From Deinococcus aquaticus (GTDB taxonomy: Bacteria > Deinococcota > Deinococci > Deinococcales > Deinococcaceae), in NCBI RefSeq assembly GCF_028622095.1, contig NZ_CP115166.1, positions 248,001 through 312,000 of the forward strand: a stretch of DNA of 64,000 nucleotides, given 5' to 3'. The notes beneath the pieces were generated by a model that did not search any database, was not told where the DNA came from, and saw only the letters and a program-made list of their open reading frames with translations. Of the stretch, positions 7,574 to 20,849 are shown one piece after another. A program made the translations under genes and the position numbers. Each line of letters begins with the position of its first letter. Position 1 is the stretch's first letter.

Positions 7574-10561
7574 ATGCACTCATCCGGCACCCAGACTGAT
7601 CAGGACGCAGTGATCCTGTCTGCCCTGCTGGGCAGTGTAGAGGCTCTGGCTGTCGTCGACGCCGTCACCCTGCACATTCTGGGAACGACCGACGCCTTCA
7701 CAGCCCGGTTGCAGCGGAGCCGGCGTTCACTGGACGGGCTGCCCTTCTGGCCTCTGTTCCCGGCCGCAGAGCGCGACCACGCACTGGAACGGCTGCGGAC
7801 ACTCGCCCAGACTGGTGAACCCTGCCCGGCCTCTCCGTTCGCCCTGCTGGACGCCGCCGGGCAGGCCGTGCACACGGACCTGACCGGCGTCCGGTTGCCC
7901 CTGCCCGGCGGCCAGCAGACCCTGCTGCTGACCCTGGGGTCCTGCGGTGAGGGCGCGCCTCCCCCGTCCCTGCTGGCCGACGTGCTGGATAACCTGCCGC
8001 TGGACGTCGCCGCGTTCGACCTGCAGGGCCGTTACCTGTACGTGAATCCGGCGGCCATCCGCGACCCGGCCGTCCGGGCCGGCGCGATCGGCCTGACGCA
8101 CCGCGAGTACGGTCAGTGGCGCGGCCACCCGGCCCGCCGGACCGCAACGCGTGACCATCACTTTCAACTGGCGGGTGAAGGCGCGGTCCAGCAGTGGGAG
8201 GAATACTTCCGCACGCCCGGCGGCCACAAGATCATCCGCCGGGCGCTCTGGCCAGTGACCGGCCAGGACGGCCAGGTCCGCCTGCTCATCGGGTACGGGT
8301 CCGACGTGACTGCCTCGCCCGAGCAGACCCAGCGCGTGACACTTCTGGAAACCATGGTCAACACCTCCGTGGACCCGCTGCTGGTCGTGGACGCCCGCCC
8401 CGGCCCCGCCTACCTGAGCGTGGTGTACGGCAACCCCGCCCTGCATGCATTCCTGCGCAGCCACGGTCTGGACCAGCTGCCCGAGACGCCCATGCCGGAC
8501 TGGCCGCTGGGTGAGGGCAACCGCCGCGCCATCATGGACATGCTGGGCCGCCTGCATCCCACCGAGCTGCGCCGTGACGTGCTGTACCTGCCCGACGCGC
8601 ACCAGTGGGCCGAGGTGAACATCAGTCCCATCCGGGACGACGACACCTGCGTCTACTGGGCCATCAACCTGCGCGACGTGACCGAGGCGTACCAGACGGC
8701 CGAGGTGCAGACTCAGGTGGCCCGCGCCAACCGCCTGGCCCTGAGCGGCTCCCCACTGCACGGCAGCATGGCGGCCCTGCTCGGAGGCGTGGCAGCCGCG
8801 CATCCCGGCTGGCGACCGGCGCTGGTCATCGCCAACCACGCCGGCATGCAGCAGGTGATCGGGACGATCAGCGACGAGTTCACGGAGCGCGTGGAAAGGG
8901 AACCGCTGGCCACCATGGAACGGTTCTGGCAGCTGACCGACCCTGACGGGCAGGGCGAACCGCTGATCGTGCCCGACCTGCTGCACGCCGACCTGCCCGA
9001 CCCGGCGGCGCAGGCCATGACCCCGCACCTGGGCGTGCGTAGCGTCGTGCAGCTTCCCCTGTACGGCCGCGCCGGTCAGCTGCTGGGCGTGCTGATCGCC
9101 GCGCACCCGGACCCGCACCGCTGGTCGGGGCCAGTGCTCGAAGACCTGCGGCGGCGCGTGTCGGCCGCCGCCATGCTGGTCGAACAGCACGCGCAGCAGG
9201 AACGGCTGGCCGCGCTGGCCTTCACGGACCCGCTGACCGGCCTGATGAACCGCGTCACGCTGAGCGAACACCTGGACCGTCAGTTGCGCGGCGAGGCCCG
9301 CCCGGACCAGCGGCTGGCATTCGGCCTGATGGACCTCGACCGGTTCAAGTTCCTGAACGACGGGTACGGCCACCCGGCTGGCGATCAGCTGCTGCGCCAG
9401 CTGGCCGGCCGACTGGACGCCGTGTGCGCCCGGCACGGCGTTCAGGCACTGGCCCGCATGGGCGGCGACGAATTCGCGCTGCTGGTCGACGCTGCGCGCG
9501 TGCCTGCCCTGACCGTCGACCTGAGTGCGGTGTTCGACACGCCGTTCGAGATCAGCACCGGAACCGTCAGCGGCGGCGCTGGCAGCAGCCTCGTGCTGCT
9601 CCAGGCGTCACTGGGCTGGAGCGTCTACCCGGACACCGCCGCCGACGCCAGCGAACTGCACCAGCAGGCCGACGCCGCCATGTACGGCGCCAAGCGCCGC
9701 CAGGTGTTCTCGCAGGTGTTCGAGCCGGTCGCGCGCACCGGCCTGCAGACCCTGACGCTGGAAACGGCGTTGCGCGAGAGCCTGCGCAACGGCGACTTTC
9801 ATCTGGTGTTCCAGCCGCAGATCGGTGTTCGCCGTGGCACCCTCGTCGGGGCCGAGGCGCTGCTGCGCTGGACCCACCCGGTCCTGGGGACCGTGCCGCC
9901 CGACCAGTTCATTCCCGTCGCGGAGATGGGCGGCCTGATGGGCGCACTGGGTGCCTGGGTGCTGCGCACCGCCTGCCAGGAAGCTGCCCGCTGGACCGGC
10001 GTGTGCCTGAGTGTCAACGTGTCCAGTCTTCAACTGAATGCCCCGGATTTCGCCTCGGAAGTCCGCGCCGCCCTGACCGGCAGCGGCCTCAGTGCCCGCC
10101 GACTGGTTCTGGAAGTCACGGAAACCGGCCTGGTCGACAACCCCGCCCGCACCCGCGAAACACTCCAGGCGCTGCGGGACGAGGGCGTGCGCATCAGCAT
10201 CGACGATTTCGGCACCGGGTATTCCTCGCTGGTCAGCGTGCGGACCCTGCCGGTCGACGAACTGAAAATCGACCGTTCCTTCATTCACGACCTGGGTCAG
10301 GACTCTCAGGCGGGCCGTGAAAGCCGCGCTATCGTGAGCGCCAGTGTTCTCATGGCGCACGCCATGGGCATCGACGTGGTCGCCGAGGGCGTCGAGACAT
10401 CCGAACAGGCCGCGCAACTCGCTGAACTCGGCTGCGACCTGATGCAGGGCTGGCTGTACGCGCCGGGCCTGAGTGCCGAACAGTTCGCGCGGTGGCGGGC
10501 GCAGTGGCCGGAGCGCGTCACCGCTCCGGGACTCCCTGCCCAACCTGAACGCCCGGACTGA
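7574..10561 (+). CDS. PAS-GAF-GGDEF-EAL cyclic di-GMP protein (paralogue)
   Basis: A 995-residue protein built like its divergent neighbour: PAS-type sensor modules up to about 390, GAF about 395-540, GGDEF about 550-720 and EAL about 735-985. Both catalytic signatures are intact: MGGDEF near 630 and GAEALLRW near 760, with NVSSLQLN, EVTE, DDFGTGYSS, LKIDRSF and VAEGVET following. No RxxD site precedes GGDEF. The sensor halves of the two paralogues differ far more than the output halves, which points to duplication followed by change of signal. A TACTCT box five bases before ATG makes a leaderless mRNA possible. Confidence 0.92.
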   Translation: MHSSGTQTDQDAVILSALLGSVEALAVVDAVTLHILGTTDAFTARLQRSRRSLDGLPFWPLFPAAERDHALERLRTLAQTGEPCPASPFALLDAAGQAVHTDLTGVRLPLPGGQQTLLLTLGSCGEGAPPPSLLADVLDNLPLDVAAFDLQGRYLYVNPAAIRDPAVRAGAIGLTHREYGQWRGHPARRTATRDHHFQLAGEGAVQQWEEYFRTPGGHKIIRRALWPVTGQDGQVRLLIGYGSDVTASPEQTQRVTLLETMVNTSVDPLLVVDARPGPAYLSVVYGNPALHAFLRSHGLDQLPETPMPDWPLGEGNRRAIMDMLGRLHPTELRRDVLYLPDAHQWAEVNISPIRDDDTCVYWAINLRDVTEAYQTAEVQTQVARANRLALSGSPLHGSMAALLGGVAAAHPGWRPALVIANHAGMQQVIGTISDEFTERVEREPLATMERFWQLTDPDGQGEPLIVPDLLHADLPDPAAQAMTPHLGVRSVVQLPLYGRAGQLLGVLIAAHPDPHRWSGPVLEDLRRRVSAAAMLVEQHAQQERLAALAFTDPLTGLMNRVTLSEHLDRQLRGEARPDQRLAFGLMDLDRFKFLNDGYGHPAGDQLLRQLAGRLDAVCARHGVQALARMGGDEFALLVDAARVPALTVDLSAVFDTPFEISTGTVSGGAGSSLVLLQASLGWSVYPDTAADASELHQQADAAMYGAKRRQVFSQVFEPVARTGLQTLTLETALRESLRNGDFHLVFQPQIGVRRGTLVGAEALLRWTHPVLGTVPPDQFIPVAEMGGLMGALGAWVLRTACQEAARWTGVCLSVNVSSLQLNAPDFASEVRAALTGSGLSARRLVLEVTETGLVDNPARTRETLQALRDEGVRISIDDFGTGYSSLVSVRTLPVDELKIDRSFIHDLGQDSQAGRESRAIVSASVLMAHAMGIDVVAEGVETSEQAAQLAELGCDLMQGWLYAPGLSAEQFARWRAQWPERVTAPGLPAQPERPD

Positions 10562-10652
10562 CCCGGACCCGGGTCGAGAGGCGCTGTAACCCATTCAGCC
10601 GGACTCCCTCTGTGGCATGTTTTCTCATGACGCCATTCCTCGCAGAACGGCT

Positions 10653-11507
10653 CTAGACTTTTTTCTCCCCCACGCTGCTGGCGGTGACGCGCAGCATGGC
10701 GTCCGCCTCGGGGCGGTGGGTCAGCAGCGCGGCGTACAGCGCTTCGAGCAGCAGCAGTTGACTGGTCAGGGTGTCCAGCACGCCGTCGGTCATGGGGTCT
10801 TCCTGACTGGCGGTGAACAGGACGGCGCTGGCGTGCCGGGTGATGGGGCTGGCGGCGCGGTGCGTGACGGCCACGGTGTACAGCCCGCATTCCTGCGCGA
10901 GTTTCAGGTGCCCGATGGTATCGAGGGTGCTGCCGGTGCCGCTCAGGCCGATCACGACGCTGCCGCGCGGCAACGTCGAGATACTGACGGCCGCGAGGTG
11001 CGGGTCGGGGTAGGTGGCGGCGGGCACGCCGATGCGCAGCAGGCGGTGCGCGAAGAACTGCGCGGTCAGGCTGCTGTTGCCCTGCCCGGTCAGGTCCACG
11101 CGCGGGGCGCGGGAGAGGCGCTCGGCGACGTCCCCGGTGACCTGGGCGTCCAGCAGGCGGGCGGTGCCTTCGAGGCTGCGAACGGCCTGCTGCGTGAGGC
11201 GCTGCATCTGGCTGGGCGCGTCGGTGCTGGCGTGCGGGCCGCCCTGCGGGTGCATGCCGCCCAGGTCGCTGGCCAGCGCGATCTTGAAGGCGTGAAACCC
11301 GGCGTAGTTCAGTTTGTGGCACAGCCGGGTGATGGTGGCCTCGCTGACCCCGGCGCTCAGGGCGACCTCGGTGATGGTCTGGTGAACGGCGGTGTCGGCG
11401 TGCGCGGTGACGTGATCGGCCACGCGGCGCAGGCTGGGGGACAGCGAATCGGCGTGCAGGCGGATGCGGCCGAGTGCGCCGCCCGTTCCGGTGGTGCTGC
11501 GGGTCAT
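10653..11507 (-). CDS. MurR/RpiR-family regulator of the GlcNAc operon
   Basis: A 284-residue repressor-type protein with an RpiR helix-turn-helix (about 10-80, containing SEATITRLCHKLNYAGF) and a sugar-phosphate-binding SIS domain (about 120-260). It is divergent from the PTS transporter operon, and NagQ/NagR-type RpiR proteins control amino-sugar genes elsewhere, so GlcNAc-6-P or GlcN-6-P is the likely ligand (inference). I chose ATG 11507, which has GGAG nine bases upstream. The longer in-frame extension runs into low-complexity Pro/His/Arg sequence and the promoter region. Confidence 0.85.
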   Translation of the reverse strand: MTRSTTGTGGALGRIRLHADSLSPSLRRVADHVTAHADTAVHQTITEVALSAGVSEATITRLCHKLNYAGFHAFKIALASDLGGMHPQGGPHASTDAPSQMQRLTQQAVRSLEGTARLLDAQVTGDVAERLSRAPRVDLTGQGNSSLTAQFFAHRLLRIGVPAATYPDPHLAAVSISTLPRGSVVIGLSGTGSTLDTIGHLKLAQECGLYTVAVTHRAASPITRHASAVLFTASQEDPMTDGVLDTLTSQLLLLEALYAALLTHRPEADAMLRVTASSVGEKKV

Positions 11508-11965
11508 GCGTCGGGGCTCCTGCGGGTGGGGGTGGGCCAGAGGGTGGGGTGGGGCGACGGTCTGATAGTGCGACGGTAGCGCCTGAAAAGAATTCTTGTC
11601 AATGTGCCGTCCTGTTGACGCAGGAGTTTCAGGTCGGCGGGTGGGGTGGGCAGGGGCGCGGGGGCCGTTGTCAGCGGGCCGGTCGGCCTGTCTGGACGGG
11701 GCGGGCCTCCTGACAGGCACATTGAATGAAAATTAATTTTGACTTAAAAAAATTGACAGAAATTATTTTCACTCCTAGAGTGAAGCGAGCCGCGTTCCGA
11801 CTTCCCTGCCTGCCAGACCGTGGAGGCCCTCCGCAACCCAGCCCGACCCGAGTGACTGCCGCCCCGGCAGCCCACCGGTCACGCCCCATGCGGCCCACCG
11901 CGCCCCTGCCCGGCCACCACCATGAACGCGAAGCATCCTTCCAACCTTCTTCGCAGGAGTTCACC
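11508..11965. promoter_or_regulatory. 458-bp regulator/nagE intergenic with AT-rich core
   Basis: The region is GC-rich except for an island at about 11720-11775. That island holds TTGACT (11739-11744), TTGACA (11753-11758) and two TGAAA/TTTCA-type dyads. The last 25 bases hold the nagE ribosome site CAGGAG. I see no gene here: the ORF that crosses it translates promoter sequence. Confidence 0.6.
11727..11771. promoter_or_regulatory. Two RpiR-type operator dyads over the nagE promoter
   Basis: TGAAAATTAATTTTGA (11727-11742) has a perfect AAAATTAATTTT core, and GAAATTATTTTCA (11759-11771) is a second, weaker dyad. They overlap and flank the TTGACT/TTGACA boxes. RpiR-family repressors of amino-sugar genes bind AT-rich TGAAA-TTTCA dyads of this kind, so these are the probable sites of the divergent regulator. 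Confidence 0.55.
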
Positions 11966-14098
<2,133 letters not shown>

Positions 14099-14123
14099 AG
14101 TCCGGCGCCTGACCCTCAAGCCC

Positions 14124-14152
14124 GCGCGGGCGGCCATGACGTTCGCCCGCGC
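14124..14152 (+). other. Intercistronic hairpin after nagE
   Basis: A 9-bp perfect GC stem (GCGCGGGCG at 14124-14132 and its complement at 14144-14152) lies in the nagE-ptsH gap, before the original ptsH ribosome site AAGGAG. It lacks a T-run. It may stabilise the nagE mRNA end or reduce read-through. Confidence 0.45.
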
Positions 14153-14177
14153 CCCCACCCTTCAAGGAGACACCACC

Positions 14178-14207
14178 ATGGAACAAGAGTTTCCACTTCC
14201 CTGCTGA
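14178..14207 (+). pseudogene. Severed 5' start of ptsH (ribosome site and 9 codons)
   Basis: The original ptsH ribosome-binding site (AAGGAG at 14164-14169) and start codon remain here. After ATGGAA the sequence enters the insertion element and stops at TGA after nine codons. This is the left-hand remnant of the ptsH start; the true HPr body begins again at 15361 on the other side of the element. Confidence 0.8.
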
Positions 14208-15360
14208 TGTCGTGTCACGCGGCGTCAAGCAGGGGGCCGTCCTGCTCCATCCCGGTCAGGACGTACTTTTCGGCATTCTGAGCTGCCTGCCGTTGTGCGG
14301 CCCGCCACGTCATTCCCGGTACTTCCCTACGCACCCGTAACACCGCGTGAAAGGCCTCCACCACGCACCACACCCAGTTCTCCTGCGCCTGGATCGTCCG
14401 GCAATGACAGCGTCCCAGTCCCAGGTTCTGCTTGAAGAACCGGTGAATCACCTCAATTCCCCAGCGGGCCTTCCAGGCCCGCAGCAGTGAGCGAACCGTG
14501 ACGTCACCACCAAACGTGCTGAACAGGAAAAACCGTGTCCACTCCCCGTGCACCTTGCGCCACACGATCAGGACATCGAACCCACCGACCTCACGGGTGA
14601 CCGACAATCGACGGACACGCCACCCGAACTCCGCGTACAGGTGGCAGCGTTCTGGAGGGAACTGCCGACTCAGCGCACCGAGGGTGAGTCCCTCACCCTC
14701 GAACTGCACGGTCATATTGGCTTTGGCACGGATCAATACCGGAATCTGATGCTCGCGACTGAAGGTCACAGCCGCGTCCCGCCCGAACTCCCCATCCAGG
14801 AGGAGACCCGCCATGGGGACGCCCGCCGCGAGGCAATCCTGGACGACGTGGATCATTTCCTGAGTCGCTGTACGGTAAGGATAGCGCTCTGTATGCAGGG
14901 CCTGGGAAACCTTGAAGCGCTCCAGCAACGGAACTGGATCTTCACCGAACCTGACCAGGGCCGCGGAGGTGAACTGATGGCCCAGACGGGTCTGGGCCTG
15001 ACCGCTGTAGTGGTAGTTCACGCCTTCCATCGTCCGTCCGGCGTGGGGCACCATGACGAAATCAATGGCCAGGAACGCGCCCTCCGGCGCGTTCCTGGCT
15101 CGACGCTTGAAGTCCTCCGTGGAGGCGAAGGAGTCCCGCGCCATCTCTTTGGAGATGGCACTTTTACACAGGGTGCTGTAGGGGATGAGGCCACTGAGGC
15201 TGGTGACCCGGTTCAGCTGAGCGGTGATGATGCTGTGCGGTAGGCTGGGGATGCGAGGCATAGTCACTTCGCATAAAGGCCCATGAGACCGGGGAATTTC
15301 AAGCCCCTGCCTCCTGGGCCTTCGTGCTGGTCGCTATTCCCTCGCCTGTGGAAACTCTTG
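14184..15360. mobile_element. Insertion sequence, 1177 bp, at the ptsH start codon
   Basis: The element has 13-bp perfect terminal inverted repeats, CAAGAGTTTCCAC at 14184-14196 and its complement at 15348-15360. ATGGAA is duplicated directly outside both ends (14178-14183 and 15361-15366). The match extends to 8 bp (ATGGAACA), so the target duplication is 6-8 bp. It carries one DDE transposase on the minus strand, opposite to the host operon. Perfect ends, an intact transposase and an exact duplication suggest recent movement. Confidence 0.93.
14215..15267 (-). CDS. DDE transposase (IS4/IS701-like)
   Basis: A 350-residue transposase with an RNase H-like DDE core. The first Asp is in FLAIDFVMVPH, the second in LLLDGEFG, and the Glu in RWGIEVIHRFFKQ, the spacing and the W-x-IE-x2-H-R-x2-KQ pattern being those of IS4/IS701-type enzymes. 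The start is GTG 15267 or ATG 15261. It fills the insertion sequence almost completely, ending 31 bases from the left end. It is full length with no frameshift, so it is probably functional. Family placement within the IS4/IS701 group is tentative. Confidence 0.88.
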   Translation of the reverse strand: MTMPRIPSLPHSIITAQLNRVTSLSGLIPYSTLCKSAISKEMARDSFASTEDFKRRARNAPEGAFLAIDFVMVPHAGRTMEGVNYHYSGQAQTRLGHQFTSAALVRFGEDPVPLLERFKVSQALHTERYPYRTATQEMIHVVQDCLAAGVPMAGLLLDGEFGRDAAVTFSREHQIPVLIRAKANMTVQFEGEGLTLGALSRQFPPERCHLYAEFGWRVRRLSVTREVGGFDVLIVWRKVHGEWTRFFLFSTFGGDVTVRSLLRAWKARWGIEVIHRFFKQNLGLGRCHCRTIQAQENWVWCVVEAFHAVLRVRREVPGMTWRAAQRQAAQNAEKYVLTGMEQDGPLLDAA

Positions 15361-15622
15361 ATGGAACAGAACTTCATCGTCACCGCCGAACACGGCCTGC
15401 ACGCCCGCCCCGCCGCCCAGCTCGTGCAGGTGGCCTCGCCGTTCGCCAGCGCCATCGAACTCGTCACCGCCGACAGGGCCGTGAACCTCAAGAGCATGAT
15501 GTCCGTCATGGGTGTGGGCCTCGCCAGCGGCGCCAGCTTCAGCGTCCGCGCGACCGGCGACGACGCGCAGGCTGCCGTGGACGCCATTGCCGCCCGCCTG
15601 GAAGAACAGGGCCTCGCCCGCC

Positions 15623-15630
<8 letters not shown>
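15361..15630 (+). CDS. ptsH: Phosphocarrier protein HPr
   Basis: The cytoplasmic phosphocarrier between Enzyme I and the EIIA domain of NagE. It has 89 residues; the active His14 is in EHGLHARPAAQL and the regulatory Ser45 in NLKSMMSVMG. The coding sequence is complete because the insertion sequence duplicated the ATGGAA start. The native ribosome site stayed 1.2 kb upstream. The bases now before the ATG come from the element's right end and contain no good Shine-Dalgarno sequence. An in-frame ATG inside the element (15283) could add 26 residues. Expression may therefore depend on the element. Confidence 0.92.
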
Positions 15631-17389
<1,759 letters not shown>

Positions 17390-17399
17390 CGGAGCGGGC

Positions 17400-18560
17400 G
17401 TGACGGTCCTGCGCGGCCTGCTGCTGATGCCCGGCCCGCAGGGGAGCCTCGCGCCGGGCCGCCTGACCCTCCAGGGCGGCCTGATCCGCGCCGTGGAACC
17501 CGACCCGCAGGCCCCGCGTGACTGGGTGATCCTGCCCGGCTTCGTGGACACCCACGTTCATGGCGGCGGCGGCGGGGACACCATGGACGGCCCGGACGGC
17601 GTGCGCACCCTGGCCCGCCTGCACGCCCGCCACGGCACGACCACGCTGCTGCCCACCACCATCACCAACCCCTGGGAGGCGGTGCTGGAGGCGCTGCGCG
17701 GCGTGGCCGAGGTCATGCGTACGGGCGTGCCGGGCGGCGCGGACATCGCGGGCGCCCACCTGGAAGGGCCGTTCATCAGTCCTGGCCGTCTGGGTGCGCA
17801 ACCGCCCTGCGCAGTGGGCCCCACCGAGGTGCTGGTGACGCAGGTCATTGCGACGGGTGTCCTGCGGGCCGTGACCCTCGCCCCGGAACTGCCGGGCGCG
17901 CGGGAAGCGGCCCTGGCCTTTGCCCGCGCGGGCGTGCGGGTCGGGATCGGGCACACCCGCGCCGACGCCGATACCGTGACCGGCCTGCTCGCGCTGCTGA
18001 GTGCGGCGGGCGCGCAGACCTGCGCGACGCACCTGTTCAACGCTATGGGCGGCGTCGAGGGCCGCGCCCCCGGCGTGCCCGGCGCGCTGATGGCCGACCC
18101 GCACGCCACGCTGGAAGTCATTCTGGACGGCATTCACCTGCACGACACGGCCGTGCGTCTCGCGCGGGCCGCCGCGCCGGAACGCCTGATCCTGATCACG
18201 GACGCCATGCGCGCCGCCGGACTCGGTGACGGTCCCAGCGAACTCGGCGGGCAGCCCGTCACGGTACGCGGCGGGAAGGCCACCCTCCCGGACGGCACCC
18301 TCGCCGGCAGCGTCCTGACCATGGACGCCGCCCTGCGCCGCGCCGTCGCCGCCGGCATTCCCCTGCCGGAAGCGAGCCGCATGGCCAGCCTGACCCCGGC
18401 CCGCTCGGTCGGCCTGCACGACCGGGGCGAACTCAGGCCCGGTCTGCGCGCCGACCTCGTCACCCTCGACCCGGACCTGACCGTGCAGGCCGTGCATGTC
18501 GCCGGAGTGCCCATCGCCGGAACACCTGTGGCCGCCCCCCCCACCCTGGAGAACCCATGA
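17400..18560 (+). CDS. nagA: N-acetylglucosamine-6-phosphate deacetylase
   Basis: Removes acetate from GlcNAc-6-P to give GlcN-6-P. An amidohydrolase of about 386 residues. The metal-site motifs follow in order: FVDTHVHGGGG, HLEGPF, GIGHTRA, THLFNAMG, and the catalytic Asp in ITDAM. I chose GTG 17400, which has GGAG five bases upstream; ATG 17382, overlapping ptsI by 8 bases, is an alternative that adds six residues. The gene overlaps the downstream deaminase by four bases (ATGA), so the two are translationally coupled. Confidence 0.92.
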   Translation: MTVLRGLLLMPGPQGSLAPGRLTLQGGLIRAVEPDPQAPRDWVILPGFVDTHVHGGGGGDTMDGPDGVRTLARLHARHGTTTLLPTTITNPWEAVLEALRGVAEVMRTGVPGGADIAGAHLEGPFISPGRLGAQPPCAVGPTEVLVTQVIATGVLRAVTLAPELPGAREAALAFARAGVRVGIGHTRADADTVTGLLALLSAAGAQTCATHLFNAMGGVEGRAPGVPGALMADPHATLEVILDGIHLHDTAVRLARAAAPERLILITDAMRAAGLGDGPSELGGQPVTVRGGKATLPDGTLAGSVLTMDAALRRAVAAGIPLPEASRMASLTPARSVGLHDRGELRPGLRADLVTLDPDLTVQAVHVAGVPIAGTPVAAPPTLENP

Positions 18561-19582
18561 CCGATCCTCTGATGTTGCAGGAAGCCCGGCAGTCCCCGGA
18601 CGTCACCCGCCGCCAGCTCGCCGAAAACGCCGACGTCAGCCGCGCACTGGCCGCCGCCATCCGCGCCCTGAAACCCGCGTACGCCGTCACCATCGCGCGT
18701 GGCAGCAGCGACCACGCCTGCACGGTCCTCAAGTACGCCCTGGAAACCCAGCTGGGCCTGCCGGTCGCCAGCCTCGGCCCCAGCGTTCACACCCTGTACG
18801 GCGCGCGGCTGGACCTGCGCGGCGCCCTGGTGATCGCCGTGTCGCAGAGCGGCGCGAGCCCCGACGTGGTCGAGAACGTCCGCGCTGCCCGCGAGAGCGG
18901 CGCCCTGACCGTCGCACTCGTGAACGTGGAGGACAGTGACCTGGCGCGCGCCGCCGAGTTCGTCTTGCCGCTGCGCGGTGGTGAGGAACGCGCCGTGGCC
19001 GCCACCAAGAGCTACCTCGCCAGCCTGACCGCCCTGCTGCCCGTCATCGCGGACCTCAGCGGCGACGAGGCACTGCTGCGAGGCCTGCATGCCCTGCCCG
19101 CCGCGCTGGAAGCCACCCTGGCCCTCGAAGGACAGGCCCGCGACCTGGCCGACCGCTACCGCTTCGCGGAGAACCTGATCGTCCTCACGCGCGGCCTGCA
19201 CTACGGCGTGGCGCAGGAAGCCGCCCTGAAACTCAAGGAAACCAGCGGCATTCACGCCGAGGCGTACTCCGCCGCCGAGTTCAGCCACGGCCCCAAACGC
19301 CTGCTCGCCGAGGGCCTCCCGGTCCTGGCCTTCACGCCCGCCGATCAGGCCGGGGCCGCCACCCGCGCCGCGCTGGACGCCCTGCAGGCCGACGGCGCGG
19401 ACCTGCGCACCATCGGCCCCGCCAGCGGCAGCACCCTCACCACGCCCGGCACCGGGCACGGCCTGACCGACACGGTCCCCAGCGCCCTGGCGTTCTACCT
19501 GTTCGCCGCGCACCTCTCACTGGCACGCGGCCTGAACCCCGACCAGCCCCCGCTGCTCAGCAAGGTCACGAAGACCCGCTGA
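18557..19582 (+). CDS. SIS-type glucosamine-6-phosphate deaminase (NagB-II type)
   Basis: Probably converts GlcN-6-P to fructose-6-P and ammonia. The 341 residues form two SIS (sugar isomerase) domains like the isomerase half of GlmS, without its glutaminase domain. Visible motifs are RGSSDHA near the N-terminus, SQSGASPDVV, and a C-terminal KLKETSGIHAEAYSAAEFSHGP that matches GlmS/NagB-II active sites. It is a different fold from classical NagB. Position after nagA completes the pathway, and this context is the main support for deaminase over another SIS isomerase activity. Confidence 0.87.
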   Translation: MTDPLMLQEARQSPDVTRRQLAENADVSRALAAAIRALKPAYAVTIARGSSDHACTVLKYALETQLGLPVASLGPSVHTLYGARLDLRGALVIAVSQSGASPDVVENVRAARESGALTVALVNVEDSDLARAAEFVLPLRGGEERAVAATKSYLASLTALLPVIADLSGDEALLRGLHALPAALEATLALEGQARDLADRYRFAENLIVLTRGLHYGVAQEAALKLKETSGIHAEAYSAAEFSHGPKRLLAEGLPVLAFTPADQAGAATRAALDALQADGADLRTIGPASGSTLTTPGTGHGLTDTVPSALAFYLFAAHLSLARGLNPDQPPLLSKVTKTR

Positions 19583-19595
19583 GCCCCCGCCGGCA

Positions 19596-20849
19596 TCAGG
19601 CCGTGCCCGGCTGCCCGGTGGGCGCAGGCGCGCCCTGCACGGGGGCGCGGCCCAGCAACAGCGGCGCGGCGAACACCAGCAGCGCCGCGGCGGTCAGCGC
19701 CTCCTGCGTGCCCATGACCGTGCCCAGCCAGCCGCCCAGCGCCGCGCCCAGCGGCAGGCTGCCCCACAGCAGCGTGCGCGAGGCGGTCGCCACCCGCGCC
19801 TCCATGCCGGCCGGGGAGAGTGACTGGCGCAGCGCGTCCTGCCGGATGTTGTACGTGACCACGCAGGCCGTCCCGGCGGCGCGGCCCAGCATGATCAGCG
19901 CCAGTCCCAGCGCGCCCGGCGCGGCCAGCGGCACCAGCAGGCCCGCGCCCGCCAGGGCCAGCAGGCCGCCGCGCATGACCCGGTCGTCCGGCATGCCCGA
20001 CAGGCGGCGGCTCAGGGACGCGCCCACCAGTCCGCCCAGCCCGCCCACCGTCAGGGTCAGGCCCATCACGACCGGCGCCACCTGCCACACGCGCAGCAGG
20101 TGAAACGACAGCAGCGTGAACGTCATGGCCCGCGCGAAGTTCACGAACGCCGCCGTGACCGCCAGCCGCCGCAGCAGCCCGTGCCGCCACACGAACGCCA
20201 TGCCGCGCGCTGCGTCCCCGAACAACGTGCCCCGCCCGTCACGGCCCGCCAGTACCGGGGCGCGCAGGCCCAGCAGGCGCAGGCTGGCCGCCAGGAAACT
20301 CAGGGACTCACCCAGTAGCGCCGCCGCCGCGCCTGCCTGCGCGATCAGCAGGCCGCTCAGGCCCGGCGCGGCGGCCAGCGCCGCCTGCTCTCCGGCCTGC
20401 ACGGCCCGGTTCGCGTCCCGGCGGTCCTCGAAGTGCGCCAGCCAGCGCTGAGTGGACGCGTCGTGCAGCGCCCCCAGGCTGCCCAGCAGCAGCGCCATAC
20501 CCGCCAGCAGAGGGGCGGACAGCGCGCCCGCGTGCGCCAGTCCCGCCGCGCCCAGCAGCAGCGCCCCGCGCGCCACGTTCATGCCCAGCATGGCCGCGCG
20601 GGGCGGCAGGCGGTCTGCGGCGGCGCCCAGCAGCAGACCCAGCAGCAGGTGCGGCAGGAACGCTGCCGCCGTGATCAGCCCCAGCGTCAGGGCGGTGCTG
20701 CCCGGCAGGGTCGAGGCGATCACCGGCAGGCTCAGCCCGCCCAGTTGCTGCCCCGCCGCGCTCAGCGCCGCCGCCTGACCCAGCGCGGACGGCGCGGACG
20801 GAACCGGTGCGGGGGGCAGGGGAGTGGCCAGAGCAGTGGGCGGAGTCAC
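19596..20849 (-). CDS. MFS transporter, probable exporter
   Basis: A 417-residue protein with about 12 hydrophobic segments and the layout of the MFS/enterobactin-exporter-like group (DHA-type): an N-terminal loop with GAAADRLPPR after helix 2 and a pseudo-symmetric second half with SLSRRLSGMPDDRV. I chose GTG 20849, which overlaps the TGA of the ATP-grasp gene (GTGA), so the two are translationally coupled. The coupling suggests export of the product of the ligase. Substrate unknown. Confidence 0.83.
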   Translation of the reverse strand: MTPPTALATPLPPAPVPSAPSALGQAAALSAAGQQLGGLSLPVIASTLPGSTALTLGLITAAAFLPHLLLGLLLGAAADRLPPRAAMLGMNVARGALLLGAAGLAHAGALSAPLLAGMALLLGSLGALHDASTQRWLAHFEDRRDANRAVQAGEQAALAAAPGLSGLLIAQAGAAAALLGESLSFLAASLRLLGLRAPVLAGRDGRGTLFGDAARGMAFVWRHGLLRRLAVTAAFVNFARAMTFTLLSFHLLRVWQVAPVVMGLTLTVGGLGGLVGASLSRRLSGMPDDRVMRGGLLALAGAGLLVPLAAPGALGLALIMLGRAAGTACVVTYNIRQDALRQSLSPAGMEARVATASRTLLWGSLPLGAALGGWLGTVMGTQEALTAAALLVFAAPLLLGRAPVQGAPAPTGQPGTA

